Positions 37,232-46,003 of a DNA stretch of 64,000 nucleotides are shown piece after piece. The stretch is taken from the NCBI RefSeq assembly GCF_027886425.1, contig NZ_CP115671.1, positions 2,976,001-3,040,000 of the forward strand. The letters run 5' to 3'. This DNA is from Brevundimonas vesicularis (GTDB lineage: Bacteria > Pseudomonadota > Alphaproteobacteria > Caulobacterales > Caulobacteraceae). The position numbers and the translations under genes were made by a program. The stretch's first letter is position 1. The number at the start of each line of letters is the position of its first letter. Below the pieces are notes generated by a model. The model saw only the letters and a program-made list of their open reading frames with translations, was not told where the DNA came from and made no database searches.

Positions 37232-39721
37232 ATGAGCGACCGGTCCGCAGGCCTCGCCCCATCCCGCGTAACTGCGGTCCTGGGGCCCACCAACACTGGC
37301 AAGACCCATCTGGCGGTCGAGCGGATGCTGGGTCACGCCTCGGGCATGATCGGCCTGCCGCTGCGGCTGCTGGCGCGCGAGATTTACGAGCGGATCGTCA
37401 AACAGCGCGGCGCGGCGGCTGTCGCCCTGATCACGGGCGAGGAAAAGATCGTCCCGCCGCGCCCGCACTATTTCGTCTGCACCGTCGAGGCCATGCCGCT
37501 GGAGCGATCGGTCGAGTTCCTGGCCATCGACGAAATCCAGTTGGTCGCCGATCCCGAGCGCGGGCACGTCTTCACCCAGCGGCTGCTGCACGCGCGCGGC
37601 CGGTTCGAGACCATGTTCCTGGGTGCCGGCGCCATGGAGCCGCTGATCCGCCGCCTGGTCCCGAACGTTGAGATCGTGACGCGCGACCGACTGTCCACCC
37701 TGTCCTACGCGGGCTCCAAGAAGCTGACCCGCCTGCCGCGCCGCAGCGCCATCGTCGCCTTCTCGACCGATCGGGTCTACGCCATCGCCGAACTGATCCG
37801 GCGTCAGAGGGGCGGAGCGGCGGTGGTGATGGGCAGTCTGTCTCCCCGCACCCGCAACGCGCAGGTGGCCCTGTATCAGTCGGGCGAGGTCGATTTCCTG
37901 GTCGCCACCGACGCCATCGGCATGGGGCTGAACATGGATGTGGACCATGTCGCCTTCGCGGGGCTGAGAAAGTTCGACGGGCGGCGCACCCGCTGGCTTT
38001 ACGCCCATGAGATCGGCCAGATCGCCGGGCGGGCGGGCCGGCATCTGCGCGACGGCACCTTCGGCGTCACGGCCGAGGCCGAGGATCTGGACCCCGATCT
38101 GGTCGAACAGGTGGTCGAGCATCGGTTCGATCCGATCGAGGCGGCGGAGTGGCGGAACGCCCGGCTGGATTTCGACACCCTGCCCGATCTGCTGCGCTCG
38201 CTGACGGTGACGCCCCCGCGATCGGGCCTGAGCCTGACGGCGGAGGCGCTGGATGAGACCCTGCTGCGTCGCCTGATCAAGGACGAGGAAATCGCGCGCG
38301 TGGGGCGCTCGCGCGGGGCGGTCATGCGTCTGTGGGAGGCGTGCCAGTTGCCAGACTTCCAGAAGACGACGCTGGATGAACACGCCCGGCTGGCCAAGGA
38401 TGTCTTCCATGCCCTGACCGGCAAGCGGGGCCGGCTGACCGACGAGTGGATGGCGCCGCGCTTCGCCTTCGTGGATCGTGACGACGGTCAGATCGACCAG
38501 CTGTCGGCGCGGCTGTCGGCGGTGCGCACCCTGTCCTACATCGCCAACCGGCCGGACTGGGTCCACGATGCGCAAGGCTGGCGCGACAAGACCCGCGCGC
38601 TGGAAGATCGGCTGTCCGACGTGCTGCACGAGCGGCTGACCGCCCGGTTCGTGGATCGCCGCACCACCGCCCTGATGCGAGCGTTGAACGTGCGCGAAGA
38701 CACGTTTGCAGGCGTCGCCGAAGACGGCGAGGTCACGGTCGAGGGACAGGTCGTCGGCCAACTGGAAGGCGTGCGTTTCCAGATGGAGAAGGGCTCTTCG
38801 GCCCTGGAAGCCCGCACCCTGCGCCAGGCCGCCGTGCGTGCGGTGACGCCCGAGATCAATCGACGGCTGGGGCGTCTGGCGGCCGAGACCGACGACGGGT
38901 TTTCGGTCACGCCGGACGGAGCCGTTCTGTGGCGCGGCGTGCTGACGGCGCAGATCAATGCGACGCCGCAGGGGGTCGATCCCTTTACGCCCTCCGTGCG
39001 CCTGTTTGGCGATCTGGGACCGACGCCCGCGCGCGAGCGCGCCCAGCGCCGGATCGAAGCGTGGCTGGCGGCGGAAGCAGGCCGTGCGCTGCGCGATCTG
39101 CGACGGCTGCGTCAGGCGGTGGAGGCGGGAGCATTGAAGGGCCTGCCGCGCGGCATCGCCTTTCGCCTGATCGAGGCCGGCGGCGTGATCGACCGGCGCG
39201 AGGTCGAACGCGATCTGGCCGCGCTCAGTCAGGTCGAGCGCCGCACGCTGCGCAGTTTCGCCATCCGCATCGGGGTGCATTCGGTGTGGCTGCCCGGCCT
39301 TCAGAAGCCGCGCGCCCGCCATTTCGCCCAGACCTTCGTCGCCGCGCCGCTGATCCCGGCGACGCCCGATCTGATCCCCGCGCCGGTGGAGCCGCCCTCG
39401 GCGCGGCTGTTGTCCGCGCATGGATTGCGATTGGCGGGACGCTGGCTGGCGCCGGTCGAGACGCTGGAGAAGATGGCCGAGCTGCGGGCCGACAATCACG
39501 GCCGGCTGTCCGACGAGGCCCTGACCGATCTGGGCTGGCGCGCCGATCAGGCCAAACAGATCATCGCCGCCCTGAAGGTCGAACGCGCCCGCCTGCCCGA
39601 CAAGCCGGGCGCAGCGCCGAAGATCGTCAAGGACTCGCCCTTCGCCGCCCTCGCCGCCCTGACGGAGGCTCCCCCGGCGCGGCCCAAGCGGCGTCGTCCG
39701 CGTCGAACGGTGAAGGCTTGA
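37232..39721 (+). CDS. Suv3-like DEAD-type RNA helicase
   Basis: 829 residues. Motif I GPTNTGKT (about 17-24), motif II as DEIQ (IDEIQLV), typical of the Suv3 branch, and motifs IV-VI (VVMGSLSPRTRNAQ, ATDAIGMGLN, QIAGRAGRH). The C-terminal half includes the Suv3 C-domain and a Lys/Arg-rich tail (RPKRRRPRRTVKA). Bacterial relatives unwind RNA or RNA-DNA hybrids, probably in RNA turnover. Its TGA overlaps the TTG start of the S4 gene, so the two are coupled. Confidence 0.9.
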   Translation: MSDRSAGLAPSRVTAVLGPTNTGKTHLAVERMLGHASGMIGLPLRLLAREIYERIVKQRGAAAVALITGEEKIVPPRPHYFVCTVEAMPLERSVEFLAIDEIQLVADPERGHVFTQRLLHARGRFETMFLGAGAMEPLIRRLVPNVEIVTRDRLSTLSYAGSKKLTRLPRRSAIVAFSTDRVYAIAELIRRQRGGAAVVMGSLSPRTRNAQVALYQSGEVDFLVATDAIGMGLNMDVDHVAFAGLRKFDGRRTRWLYAHEIGQIAGRAGRHLRDGTFGVTAEAEDLDPDLVEQVVEHRFDPIEAAEWRNARLDFDTLPDLLRSLTVTPPRSGLSLTAEALDETLLRRLIKDEEIARVGRSRGAVMRLWEACQLPDFQKTTLDEHARLAKDVFHALTGKRGRLTDEWMAPRFAFVDRDDGQIDQLSARLSAVRTLSYIANRPDWVHDAQGWRDKTRALEDRLSDVLHERLTARFVDRRTTALMRALNVREDTFAGVAEDGEVTVEGQVVGQLEGVRFQMEKGSSALEARTLRQAAVRAVTPEINRRLGRLAAETDDGFSVTPDGAVLWRGVLTAQINATPQGVDPFTPSVRLFGDLGPTPARERAQRRIEAWLAAEAGRALRDLRRLRQAVEAGALKGLPRGIAFRLIEAGGVIDRREVERDLAALSQVERRTLRSFAIRIGVHSVWLPGLQKPRARHFAQTFVAAPLIPATPDLIPAPVEPPSARLLSAHGLRLAGRWLAPVETLEKMAELRADNHGRLSDEALTDLGWRADQAKQIIAALKVERARLPDKPGAAPKIVKDSPFAALAALTEAPPARPKRRRPRRTVKA

Positions 39722-39993
39722 ACGAGAACGCCTGTCGCATCGACATCTGGCTCTGGCGCGCGCGGTTCGTGAAGACGCGCGGCCTGGCGGCCGGTCTGGT
39801 GGAGCGGGGGGCGGTGCGGCTGACGCATCAGGGGCGCGAGACGCGGCTCGACAAGCCCAGCCGGTGCGTTCACGTCGGCGACTTGCTGACCTTCGCCCAG
39901 AACGGACGCGTCACCAGCCTGAAGGTCGAAGGGCTGGGCGAAAGGCGCGGACCCGCAGAGGAGGCCCGCGCCCTGTATTCGCTTACGGTATAA
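39718..39993 (+). CDS. S4-domain RNA-binding protein (Hsp15-like)
   Basis: 91 residues. TTG start at 39718 overlapping the helicase stop (TTGA). The S4 fold is clear in RIDIWLWRARFVKTRGLAAG, LVERGAVRLTHQG and VHVGDLLTF. It resembles heat-shock protein Hsp15 (HslR), which binds stalled 50S subunits carrying nascent chains, though shorter. Its pairing with an RNA helicase supports an RNA or ribosome role. Confidence 0.88.
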   Translation: MNENACRIDIWLWRARFVKTRGLAAGLVERGAVRLTHQGRETRLDKPSRCVHVGDLLTFAQNGRVTSLKVEGLGERRGPAEEARALYSLTV

Positions 39994-39997
39994 ATTG

Positions 39998-40025
39998 CCT
40001 CAAGTAGCGCGAAGCGCGGTAGGCC
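39998..40025. repeat. short dispersed repeat, copy 1 (CTCAAGTAGCGCG type)
   Basis: Core CTCAAGTAGCGCGAAGCGCG followed by GTAGGCC and then CAAAAGAACGG. Near-identical units occur at 40036-40064 and 49739-49768. It lies between convergent genes. Confidence 0.6.
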
Positions 40026-40035
40026 CAAAAGAACG

Positions 40036-40064
40036 GCCTCAAGTCGCGCGCAGCGCGATAGCCC
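40036..40064. repeat. short dispersed repeat, copy 2
   Basis: Core CTCAAGTCGCGCGCAGCGCG followed by ATAGCCC, 38 bp after copy 1 in the same orientation. It runs up to the stop codon of the yceI-like gene. Confidence 0.6.
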
Positions 40065-40690
40065 TACTTCTGAATGACGAACTCGCCTTCGATGTGCAGC
40101 TTCACCTCGTCGGAAACGGCCGGCAGGGCGTAGTTGATGCCGAAGTCCGAGCGTTTGATGGTCGCTTCGCCGTCGAAGCCGGCCTTGTAGGCGCCCATGA
40201 CGGTTCCGGCGCCGTTGAACTCGACCTCGATGGTGACGGGCTTGGTCACGCCCTTCAGGGTCAGATCGCCGACCACGGTCGCCTCGTTGGCGTCATCGGC
40301 GTCGACCGTGACCGAGCGCGAGACGAAGGTTGCGGTCGGGTATTGGGCGGTGTCGAAGAAGTCGGCCGTCTGCAGGTGGGCCTTCAGCCGATCGTCATTG
40401 GGTGCCACGTCGGTCAGCGGGATCGTCGCGGTCAGGGTCGAGGCCGACGGGTTGGCCGGGTCCAGCTTCAGCACCGCCTTCACGTTCACGAACTGGCCCG
40501 TATAGGTCGACAGGCCGAAGTGATTGACCGACCAGGTGATCTTGCCGTGGCTGGATTCCAGATCGTAGGTCCCGGCGGTGACTTCGGCAGGGTTCTTGGT
40601 CAGGGCGGCCTGAGCCACGACCGCGCCGCCTGCGACCAGGCTTAGGGCGGCCGCGCCGACGACGGCGTATTTCATGAAGGGGGTGCGCAT
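40064..40690 (-). CDS. YceI-family periplasmic protein
   Basis: 208 residues from the ATG at 40690 (AGGAA upstream). Signal peptide about 1-29 (cleaved after AQA). The lipocalin-like YceI fold is recognised from YDLESSHGKITWSVNHFG, STYTGQFVNV, the KGVTKPVTIEVEFNG motif, and the end INYALPAVSDEVKLHIEGEF. YceI proteins bind isoprenoid or amphiphilic ligands in the periplasm and respond to stress; the ligand here is unknown. Divergent from fdxA with a 171-bp promoter region. Confidence 0.93.
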   Translation of the reverse strand: MRTPFMKYAVVGAAALSLVAGGAVVAQAALTKNPAEVTAGTYDLESSHGKITWSVNHFGLSTYTGQFVNVKAVLKLDPANPSASTLTATIPLTDVAPNDDRLKAHLQTADFFDTAQYPTATFVSRSVTVDADDANEATVVGDLTLKGVTKPVTIEVEFNGAGTVMGAYKAGFDGEATIKRSDFGINYALPAVSDEVKLHIEGEFVIQK

Positions 40691-40861
40691 GGTGAGTTCC
40701 TGTCGATGGGGCGGATATGCAATCAATACAGTTGCGATTAGGCGCTGTTCTGTCAAGGCGCTGCGAATGGCTCTCGCCTTAAGCCGCGCTGTTGACAGTT
40801 GGTTGCGTGGCCGCCATGTCGCAGGCCTCCCGCCCACAGACCGACACCCGTTTTTCGCCCA

Positions 40862-41203
40862 ATGACCTACATCGTCACCGACGCCTGCGTGAAATGTAAG
40901 TTCATGGACTGCGTCGAGGTGTGTCCGGTGGACTGCTTCTACGAGGGTGAGAACTTCCTGGTGATCGCGCCGGACGAATGCATCGACTGCGGCGTGTGCG
41001 AACCGGAATGCCCGGTCGACGCCATCGTGCCGGACACCGAGGACGAGCCGGACGGCAAATGGCTTCAGGTCAATGCCGAATACGCCAAGGTCTGGCCCAA
41101 CATCACCGTCAAGGGCACGCCCCCCGCCGACCGCGAGCAGTACGAGCGCGAAACCGGCAAATACGAGAAATACTTCAGCCCCAAGCCGGGCAAGGGTTCC
41201 TGA
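40862..41203 (+). CDS. fdxA: seven-iron ferredoxin FdxA
   Basis: 113 residues. Ferredoxin of the [3Fe-4S][4Fe-4S] type: C9, C17 and C50 serve the 3Fe cluster and C21, C40, C43 and C46 the 4Fe cluster ([17 protein letters not shown] and [15 protein letters not shown]). The C-terminal extension of about 50 residues is typical of FdxA. It carries low-potential electrons in the cytoplasm; the partner is unknown. Monocistronic, followed by a hairpin at 41305. Confidence 0.96.
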   Translation: MTYIVTDACVKCKFMDCVEVCPVDCFYEGENFLVIAPDECIDCGVCEPECPVDAIVPDTEDEPDGKWLQVNAEYAKVWPNITVKGTPPADREQYERETGKYEKYFSPKPGKGS

Positions 41204-41304
41204 TTCAAGGACTGGCGGCGCTCAAGCCTTGCCGTATTTGCACGTCCGCCCTGTGGACGTTTTGAAATTCCGCAGATTTGTGATAGGTTCTGTTTCATTG
41301 GATC

Positions 41305-41333
41305 GGGCGGTCCGCGAAATCTTCGCGCCGCCC
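41305..41333 (+). terminator. GC-rich hairpin downstream of fdxA
   Basis: GGGCGG (41305-41310) and CGCGAA (41313-41318) pair with TTCGCG (41322-41327) and CCGCCC (41328-41333), with a 2-nt bulge. It is followed only by GTGTTTGC, so termination may be weak. The rest of 41204-41503 contains no gene and should hold the carD promoter. Confidence 0.45.
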
Positions 41334-41503
41334 GTGTTTGCGACAGAATCCCGCCCTAGACGGGATCGGCCAGAGGTTTGGTGATCCGTTTCCGCTTTTG
41401 ACGCCCAACATCATCCCCTCCGACGGAGCGATCCGGCGGATGAGATCCTGTTTGCGTTTCCTGCGCCTTCGTTTCGCCCGGCCCTGACCGGGAAAGGACG
41501 ATT

Positions 41504-42034
41504 ATGACGAGCAAGACTGGTCTGGAGTTCAAGGTTGGCGACGCGGTCGTCTATCCGGCGCACGGCGTCGGCAAGGTGGCGGCGATCGAGACCCAGGAAG
41601 TCGCGGGCATGTCGCTGGAGGTCTATGTCGTGACCTTCGACCACGAGAAGATGACCCTGCGCGTCCCGACCAAGAAGGCCGTCACCGCCGGTCTGCGTTC
41701 GCTGGCCGCCGACGACGTCGTGACCAAGGCCCTGACTACCCTAAAGGGCCGCGCGCGCATCAAGCGCACCATGTGGTCGCGTCGCGCCCAGGAATACGAG
41801 GCCAAGATCAACTCGGGCGACCTGATCTCCATCGCCGAAGTGGTTCGCGATCTGCACCGCGCCGACACCCAGCCGGAACAGTCCTATTCGGAGCGCCAGC
41901 TCTATGAATCGGCCCTGGACCGCATGGCGCGCGAAGTCGCCGCCGCCAACAAGATCGACAAGGACGCCGCCGTCGAGCTGCTCGCCAAGTCTCTTAGCGC
42001 CAAAAAGCCGATCCCGACCGCCGAAGCCGCCTAA
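41504..42034 (+). CDS. CarD-family transcriptional regulator
   Basis: 176 residues. N-terminal RNA-polymerase-interacting domain (FKVGDAVVYPAHGVGKVAAI, TFDHEKMTLRVPTKKA) with Tudor-like fold, and a C-terminal helical DNA-binding domain (about 80-165, with a WSRRAQEYEAKINSGD motif and its conserved tryptophan). CarD/CdnL proteins stabilise open promoter complexes, especially at rRNA and other growth genes, and CdnL is important for growth in Caulobacter. Preceded by AAAGGA and followed by a strong terminator. Confidence 0.96.
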   Translation: MTSKTGLEFKVGDAVVYPAHGVGKVAAIETQEVAGMSLEVYVVTFDHEKMTLRVPTKKAVTAGLRSLAADDVVTKALTTLKGRARIKRTMWSRRAQEYEAKINSGDLISIAEVVRDLHRADTQPEQSYSERQLYESALDRMAREVAAANKIDKDAAVELLAKSLSAKKPIPTAEAA

Positions 42035-42055
42035 GCTTCGAGTTTCGGACAAAAG

Positions 42056-42088
42056 AAAAGGCCCCGGAGCAATCCGGGGCCTTTTTTT
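42056..42088. terminator. bidirectional Rho-independent terminator
   Basis: GC-rich stem AAGGCCCCGGA / TCCGGGGCCTT with loop GCAA, flanked by A-rich sequence on the left and T-rich on the right. It can end both carD (+) and the convergent DUF3617-like gene (-). Confidence 0.92.
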
Positions 42089-42107
42089 ATGAATCGCCGA
42101 GCCGGGG

Positions 42108-42587
42108 TCAGAAGTACTCGGCGTTGGCCGGGCACTGGGCGCTGATGCGGCGCGCGGTGATGCTGGCGGGGATATAGGGGGTGCCGCGCACGATCTGGGC
42201 GCCGCCACGGAAGCTGAAGCTGGTTTCGGTGTACGTCCCGTTCAGGCGGACAGCGATGCGACGGCCCTTGCGGTCCTGGCAGGTCCCCTCAAAGCGGGCG
42301 TTGCCGTTGCCGACCACGCGGGTCGGATAGGTGCAACGCCATTTGTTGGTCGATAGGCCGCCAAAGAATCGGTTTATCTCGCTGGGCCGCACGCACTTCT
42401 GCTCGGTGTCGCGCTGGCCCACCGCGCTGGTGGTGTATTCCCAATAGCCGGGCAGGACTTCGGACTGAGCCGCAGTCTGGGCCGGGGCGATGGCGGGCGA
42501 GGCCAGCATGAAGCCGCCGGCCATCACCGGGGCCACGACGGCGAGCGCGCGCTTGGGCAGGCGATCGATCAAGGACGGACGGGACAT
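42108..42587 (-). CDS. DUF3617-like secreted protein
   Basis: 159 residues from the ATG at 42587; upstream in-frame ATGs are possible but less likely. N-terminal signal segment (ALAVVAPVMAGGFMLASPAI, then PAQTAAQ). The mature domain has LPGYWEYTTSAVG, EQKCVRPSEINRFF, WRCTYPTR, FEGTCQDRKGRR and ISAQCPA, the pattern of DUF3617 proteins, with four cysteines probably forming two disulfides. Function unknown. A TGAAT-N6-TGAAC repeat lies about 70 bp upstream, as before other envelope genes in the window. Confidence 0.75.
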   Translation of the reverse strand: MSRPSLIDRLPKRALAVVAPVMAGGFMLASPAIAPAQTAAQSEVLPGYWEYTTSAVGQRDTEQKCVRPSEINRFFGGLSTNKWRCTYPTRVVGNGNARFEGTCQDRKGRRIAVRLNGTYTETSFSFRGGAQIVRGTPYIPASITARRISAQCPANAEYF

Positions 42588-42654
42588 GGAAGCCTTCTGT
42601 TCTGCTTGGGTCTCTTTTGAGGTCGTCATCATATGGGCCATACAGGGCGGCATT

Positions 42655-42670
42655 TGAATGACGGCTGAAC
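42655..42670. promoter_or_regulatory. direct repeat TGAAT-N6-TGAAC before the DUF3617-like gene
   Basis: TGAAT (42655-42659) and TGAAC (42666-42670), 11 bp apart. It is in the same orientation relative to its gene as the sites before the lipoprotein gene and the FeuPQ-like operon. Confidence 0.4.
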
Positions 42671-42823
42671 GAGGCGTGGGGACGATGCGTCCAGACTCGG
42701 CTTGACGCCGAACCGCCTCTTCCCTTATACGGCCCCCTCTCGCGCGGGCTGGTTCCCGCGCGCAACTGTTTCATGCGTCCTCTCCCACGCTCGGGCTGGA
42801 CGCCGCACCTTAAGGATCTGACG

Positions 42824-43120
42824 ATGTCGCGTCGTTGCGAACTCACCGGTATCGGCCCCATGGTCGGCCACAACGTGAGCCACTCGAACATCAAGACCAA
42901 GCGCCGCTTCCTGCCGTCGCTGAAGACGGTCAAGGTCACGTCGGAAGCCCTGGGCCAGACGTTCAGCCTGCGCATCTCGAACGCCGCGCTGCGCACCCTG
43001 GACTACAAGGGCGGCCTGGACGTCTTCATCGTCAAGGCCCGCGACGAGCAGCTGTCGATCGCCGCTCAGCGCATCAAGCGCCAGATTCGCGCCAAGCTGG
43101 CCGAACAAGCCGCCGCCTGA
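42824..43120 (+). CDS. rpmB: 50S ribosomal protein L28
   Basis: 98 residues from the ATG at 42824, with AAGGA 8 nt upstream. The L28 signature is seen in RRCELTGIGPMVGHNVSHSN, KTKRRFLPSL and LRISNAALRTLD. It has the usual alphaproteobacterial C-terminal extension and lacks the zinc-ribbon cysteines of some homologues. Binds 23S rRNA in the large subunit. Followed by a strong terminator. Confidence 0.98.
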   Translation: MSRRCELTGIGPMVGHNVSHSNIKTKRRFLPSLKTVKVTSEALGQTFSLRISNAALRTLDYKGGLDVFIVKARDEQLSIAAQRIKRQIRAKLAEQAAA

Positions 43121-43149
43121 TCGGCGACCGCGACATAGAGCTCTGGAAG

Positions 43150-43179
43150 AGGCCGGTGGAAACACCGGCCTTTTTCTTT
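43150..43179 (+). terminator. Rho-independent terminator of rpmB
   Basis: 9-bp stem (43150-43158 with 43163-43171, GAAA loop) followed by TTTTCTTT. Confidence 0.92.
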
Positions 43180-43229
43180 GCGCCATTGCCCGCTCGCGCT
43201 AGCCTGTCGCCTCAGAGAGGGACGGCTTC

Positions 43230-44957
43230 ATGCGCATCAAGATTTTGCTTTTGGCCGCAGCCAGCGCCCTGACGCTGGCGGCTTGCGCCACCGTCGCCCA
43301 GCCGGCGCCGACGCCACGTGAATCGACCGCCTTCACCCTGGCCACCGATCAGCCGCTGACGCCGGAACAGCAGGCGATGCAGTTCGACAAGGCCGATTTG
43401 TCGATCAAGGTCCTGCCCGACGACAAGGCCATCGATGCGGTCGCCGTGCTGGACTTCACCGCCAAGGCGCCCCTGACCGCTCTGGTCGTCGAACTGGACA
43501 CCCTGCTGACCATCTCCTCGGTCCAGATCGACGGGGTCGAGGTCGCCGTCGATCGCTGGTCCAACCCCGAAGGCCGGCTGACGGTGCAGCTGCCCCACAT
43601 GTTGGCCACGGGCCGGTCGGTAGCCCTGCGCGTCGCCTACGCCGGTCAGCCGCGCGTGGCGCCCCGTGCGCCTTGGGACGGCGGCTTCGTCTGGTCCACC
43701 GCGCCGTCAGGCGAGCCATGGATCGCCACGGCGGTTCAGGGCGAGGGCTGCGACATTTTCTGGCCCTGCATCGACAGCCCGCACGGAGAACCGGGCCGGG
43801 TCGATCTGCACATCACCGTCCCGTCGGCCCTATCGGCGCCGTCCAATGGCCGCTTCCTGGGCAAGGTCGATCATGGCGACGGCTGGACCACCTGGAACTG
43901 GTCGGCGAAATCGCCCAACACCTACGCCATCGCGCTGAACGTCGGGCCCTACGAAGAGGTGTCGGGCGAATACGCCAGCCGGTTCGGCAACACGATCCCG
44001 ATGCGCTACTGGCATCTGAAATCGGACACGCCCGAACAGGTTCAGGGCCTGTTCGCCCAGTTCCCCAAGATGCTGGACTTCTTCGAAGCCACCGTCGGCC
44101 CCTTCCCCTTCGGCGATGAGAAGATGGGCGTGGTCGAGACCCCGCACCTGGGCATGGAGCACCAGACGATCAACGCCTACGGCAACGGCTACAAGATCGA
44201 CGGGAGGGGCTATGACTGGTTGTTGCAGCACGAGTTCGCCCACGAATGGTTCGGCAATCAGCTGACCAATCAGAACGCCGACGACATGTGGCTGCATGAA
44301 GGGCTGGGGTCGTACATGCAGCCGCTCTATGCCCGCTGGCTGCTGGGCGATCGCTATATGCAGCGCGAACTGGCCAACCAGCGCGAGGGTTTGATCAACA
44401 CATATCCCGTCGTTTCAGGCGCGCCCAAGACCGAAGACGAGGTCTACAAGGGCGACGTCGGGCCGGGGCTCGACATCTACAACAAGGGCTCGCTGATCAG
44501 CCATTCGCTGCGGATGTTGATCGGCGACGCCGCCTTCCATCAGGCGGTCACCCGCCTAGTCTATGGCCGATCCGACCCGCAGCCGGGAAATTTCGCGCCG
44601 TTGTACCGGTCCACCGGCGACTTCCTGGCGATCATCAATGACGTCACGGGCCGGGACTATGGCTGGTTCTTCCGCGGCTACCTCTACAACGCCGCCCTGC
44701 CGGTGCTGAGCCAGACCCGCGACGGCGATGTGCTGAAGCTGGAGTGGGCGACGGGCGACGGCGGCGTCTTCCCCATGCCGCTGGAGGTCGAGATCGACGG
44801 GCGCGTTCAGACCGTGGCCATGGCGGGCGGACGCGGCCAGATCGCGGTTCCGGCCGGCGCCCATGTCCTGATCGATCCGCAGAACAAGGTGCTGCGCCAG
44901 ATGGACGTGATAGACGCGCTTCAAGCCTACAAGGCAGCGCAGAAGGCGGCCCATTGA
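43230..44957 (+). CDS. M1-family metallopeptidase, predicted lipoprotein
   Basis: 575 residues. Signal peptide with lipobox ending at C19 (LTLAAC). The zinc site is HEFAH at 334-338 with the third ligand E357 (WLHEGL), the canonical HExxH-x18-E. Upstream, GMEHQTINAYG stands where aminopeptidases have the GAMEN exopeptidase motif, so the substrate-anchoring region is altered. The C-terminal domain is shorter than in PepN. It is probably an envelope-anchored peptidase facing the periplasm or the outside. Monocistronic, followed by a REP-like element. Confidence 0.92.
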   Translation: MRIKILLLAAASALTLAACATVAQPAPTPRESTAFTLATDQPLTPEQQAMQFDKADLSIKVLPDDKAIDAVAVLDFTAKAPLTALVVELDTLLTISSVQIDGVEVAVDRWSNPEGRLTVQLPHMLATGRSVALRVAYAGQPRVAPRAPWDGGFVWSTAPSGEPWIATAVQGEGCDIFWPCIDSPHGEPGRVDLHITVPSALSAPSNGRFLGKVDHGDGWTTWNWSAKSPNTYAIALNVGPYEEVSGEYASRFGNTIPMRYWHLKSDTPEQVQGLFAQFPKMLDFFEATVGPFPFGDEKMGVVETPHLGMEHQTINAYGNGYKIDGRGYDWLLQHEFAHEWFGNQLTNQNADDMWLHEGLGSYMQPLYARWLLGDRYMQRELANQREGLINTYPVVSGAPKTEDEVYKGDVGPGLDIYNKGSLISHSLRMLIGDAAFHQAVTRLVYGRSDPQPGNFAPLYRSTGDFLAIINDVTGRDYGWFFRGYLYNAALPVLSQTRDGDVLKLEWATGDGGVFPMPLEVEIDGRVQTVAMAGGRGQIAVPAGAHVLIDPQNKVLRQMDVIDALQAYKAAQKAAH

Positions 44958-44964
44958 ACCCGCA

Positions 44965-45079
44965 CATCCCCGCGAAAGCGGGGACCCAGGGTTTTGGGCG
45001 ATCAAATGCGGATCGGATCATGCGCTACTCAATCCGATTTGCGATGTGAAAGGACTAGGTCCCCGCTTTCGCGGGGATG
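44965..45079. repeat. 115-bp REP-like element with 22-bp inverted ends
   Basis: 44965-44986 and 45058-45079 are perfect reverse complements over 22 bp, each a hairpin of the CCCCGC-GAAA-GCGGGG type. The element fills the space between the convergent M1 peptidase and transglutaminase genes. Such paired REPs are common in GC-rich Proteobacteria and are often spread by RAYT transposases; none is in the window. Confidence 0.8.
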
Positions 45080-45094
45080 AGCGGACGTAAAGAC

Positions 45095-45871
45095 TCAGGC
45101 CTCGGCCACAGTCACCGACTGGCGCACCATCTGACAGCGCTCCTGCGTCGTCAGGAAGGCGATGTCCGCCGCGTCCCGCCCGCAGGCGATCCGCACCAGG
45201 CCTTCGACCGGCGCCAGGCCGGTCGGGTCGACCAGCCACCAGCCGTTGTCCAGCCAGACCTCGAAGATGGCGTGAAAGTCGGGCGGGCTGAGTTGGTGAG
45301 CAAAGGCGCTGACCGCCCGCGCCGGAATGCCCGACGCCCGGCATAGCGTCATGCCCAGATGGGTGAAGTCGCGGCAAACGCCGGCCCGGTCGATGAAGGT
45401 GCGCGCCGCCGTGGTTTCGGTGTCCGACACGCCGTGCTCGTAGTCGACGTTCTCGCTGATCCAATCCAGGATCGCCAGCACGCGCGCCCCGCCCGCCGTA
45501 TCGCCGAACTCGCGCGTCACGAAGCGGCCGAACTGGTCCGACGGGCAATAGCGGCTGGGCTGGAGATAGGGCAGGACCTCGGCGGGCAGCTCGCCCCAGT
45601 CATGCTGGGACACGCTGGGCGGCAGGCCTTTCAGCACGCCGTTCTCGACCACCGCCTCATAGGTCAGCTCGACCTCGCCCTCGACGTGACAACGCAGGGT
45701 GCGGGCGCCGAAATCGATGTCCTCGTCCTCGTGGAAATCGACCGGCGGGTCGAAGGTCAGGGTCTCTTCGAGGATGTCCTGACCCGGCCAGTGCGCGACC
45801 TGGATCTTGTAGATGGCGTCCGTCGGCGGATCGAAACGATAGACGAGTTCGGCGCGGACGCGCAGTTTCAT
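45095..45871 (-). CDS. transglutaminase-like cysteine protease family protein
   Basis: 258 residues from the ATG at 45871. N-terminal beta-rich domain (1-120, bacterial transglutaminase-like N region) and a transglutaminase core with catalytic Cys in GVCRDFTHLG, His in DFHAIFEVW and Asp in LVDPTGLAP. No signal peptide is seen. Such proteins act as amidases or peptidases rather than cross-linkers; the substrate is unknown. Divergent from the heme oxygenase gene with about 130 bp between. Confidence 0.9.
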   Translation of the reverse strand: MKLRVRAELVYRFDPPTDAIYKIQVAHWPGQDILEETLTFDPPVDFHEDEDIDFGARTLRCHVEGEVELTYEAVVENGVLKGLPPSVSQHDWGELPAEVLPYLQPSRYCPSDQFGRFVTREFGDTAGGARVLAILDWISENVDYEHGVSDTETTAARTFIDRAGVCRDFTHLGMTLCRASGIPARAVSAFAHQLSPPDFHAIFEVWLDNGWWLVDPTGLAPVEGLVRIACGRDAADIAFLTTQERCQMVRQSVTVAEA

Positions 45872-46003
45872 GAAAATCTGCCGGTCAAAGGGAGATGGGA
45901 AGGTCGCTGGTGAACGCCACGCGGTCTGGGCCGTTCCGTGGTGGTCCGCGCCTTCTGGCCTGTGCAAATCGACAAGACAAGACAGTGTGTTAATCTGAGC
46001 CCC

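Noticed and set aside
39998..40064. CRISPR array (two repeats 38 bp apart)
   Set aside because: Only two imperfect units with a very short spacer, no leader or cas gene, and a third copy occurs alone at 49739.
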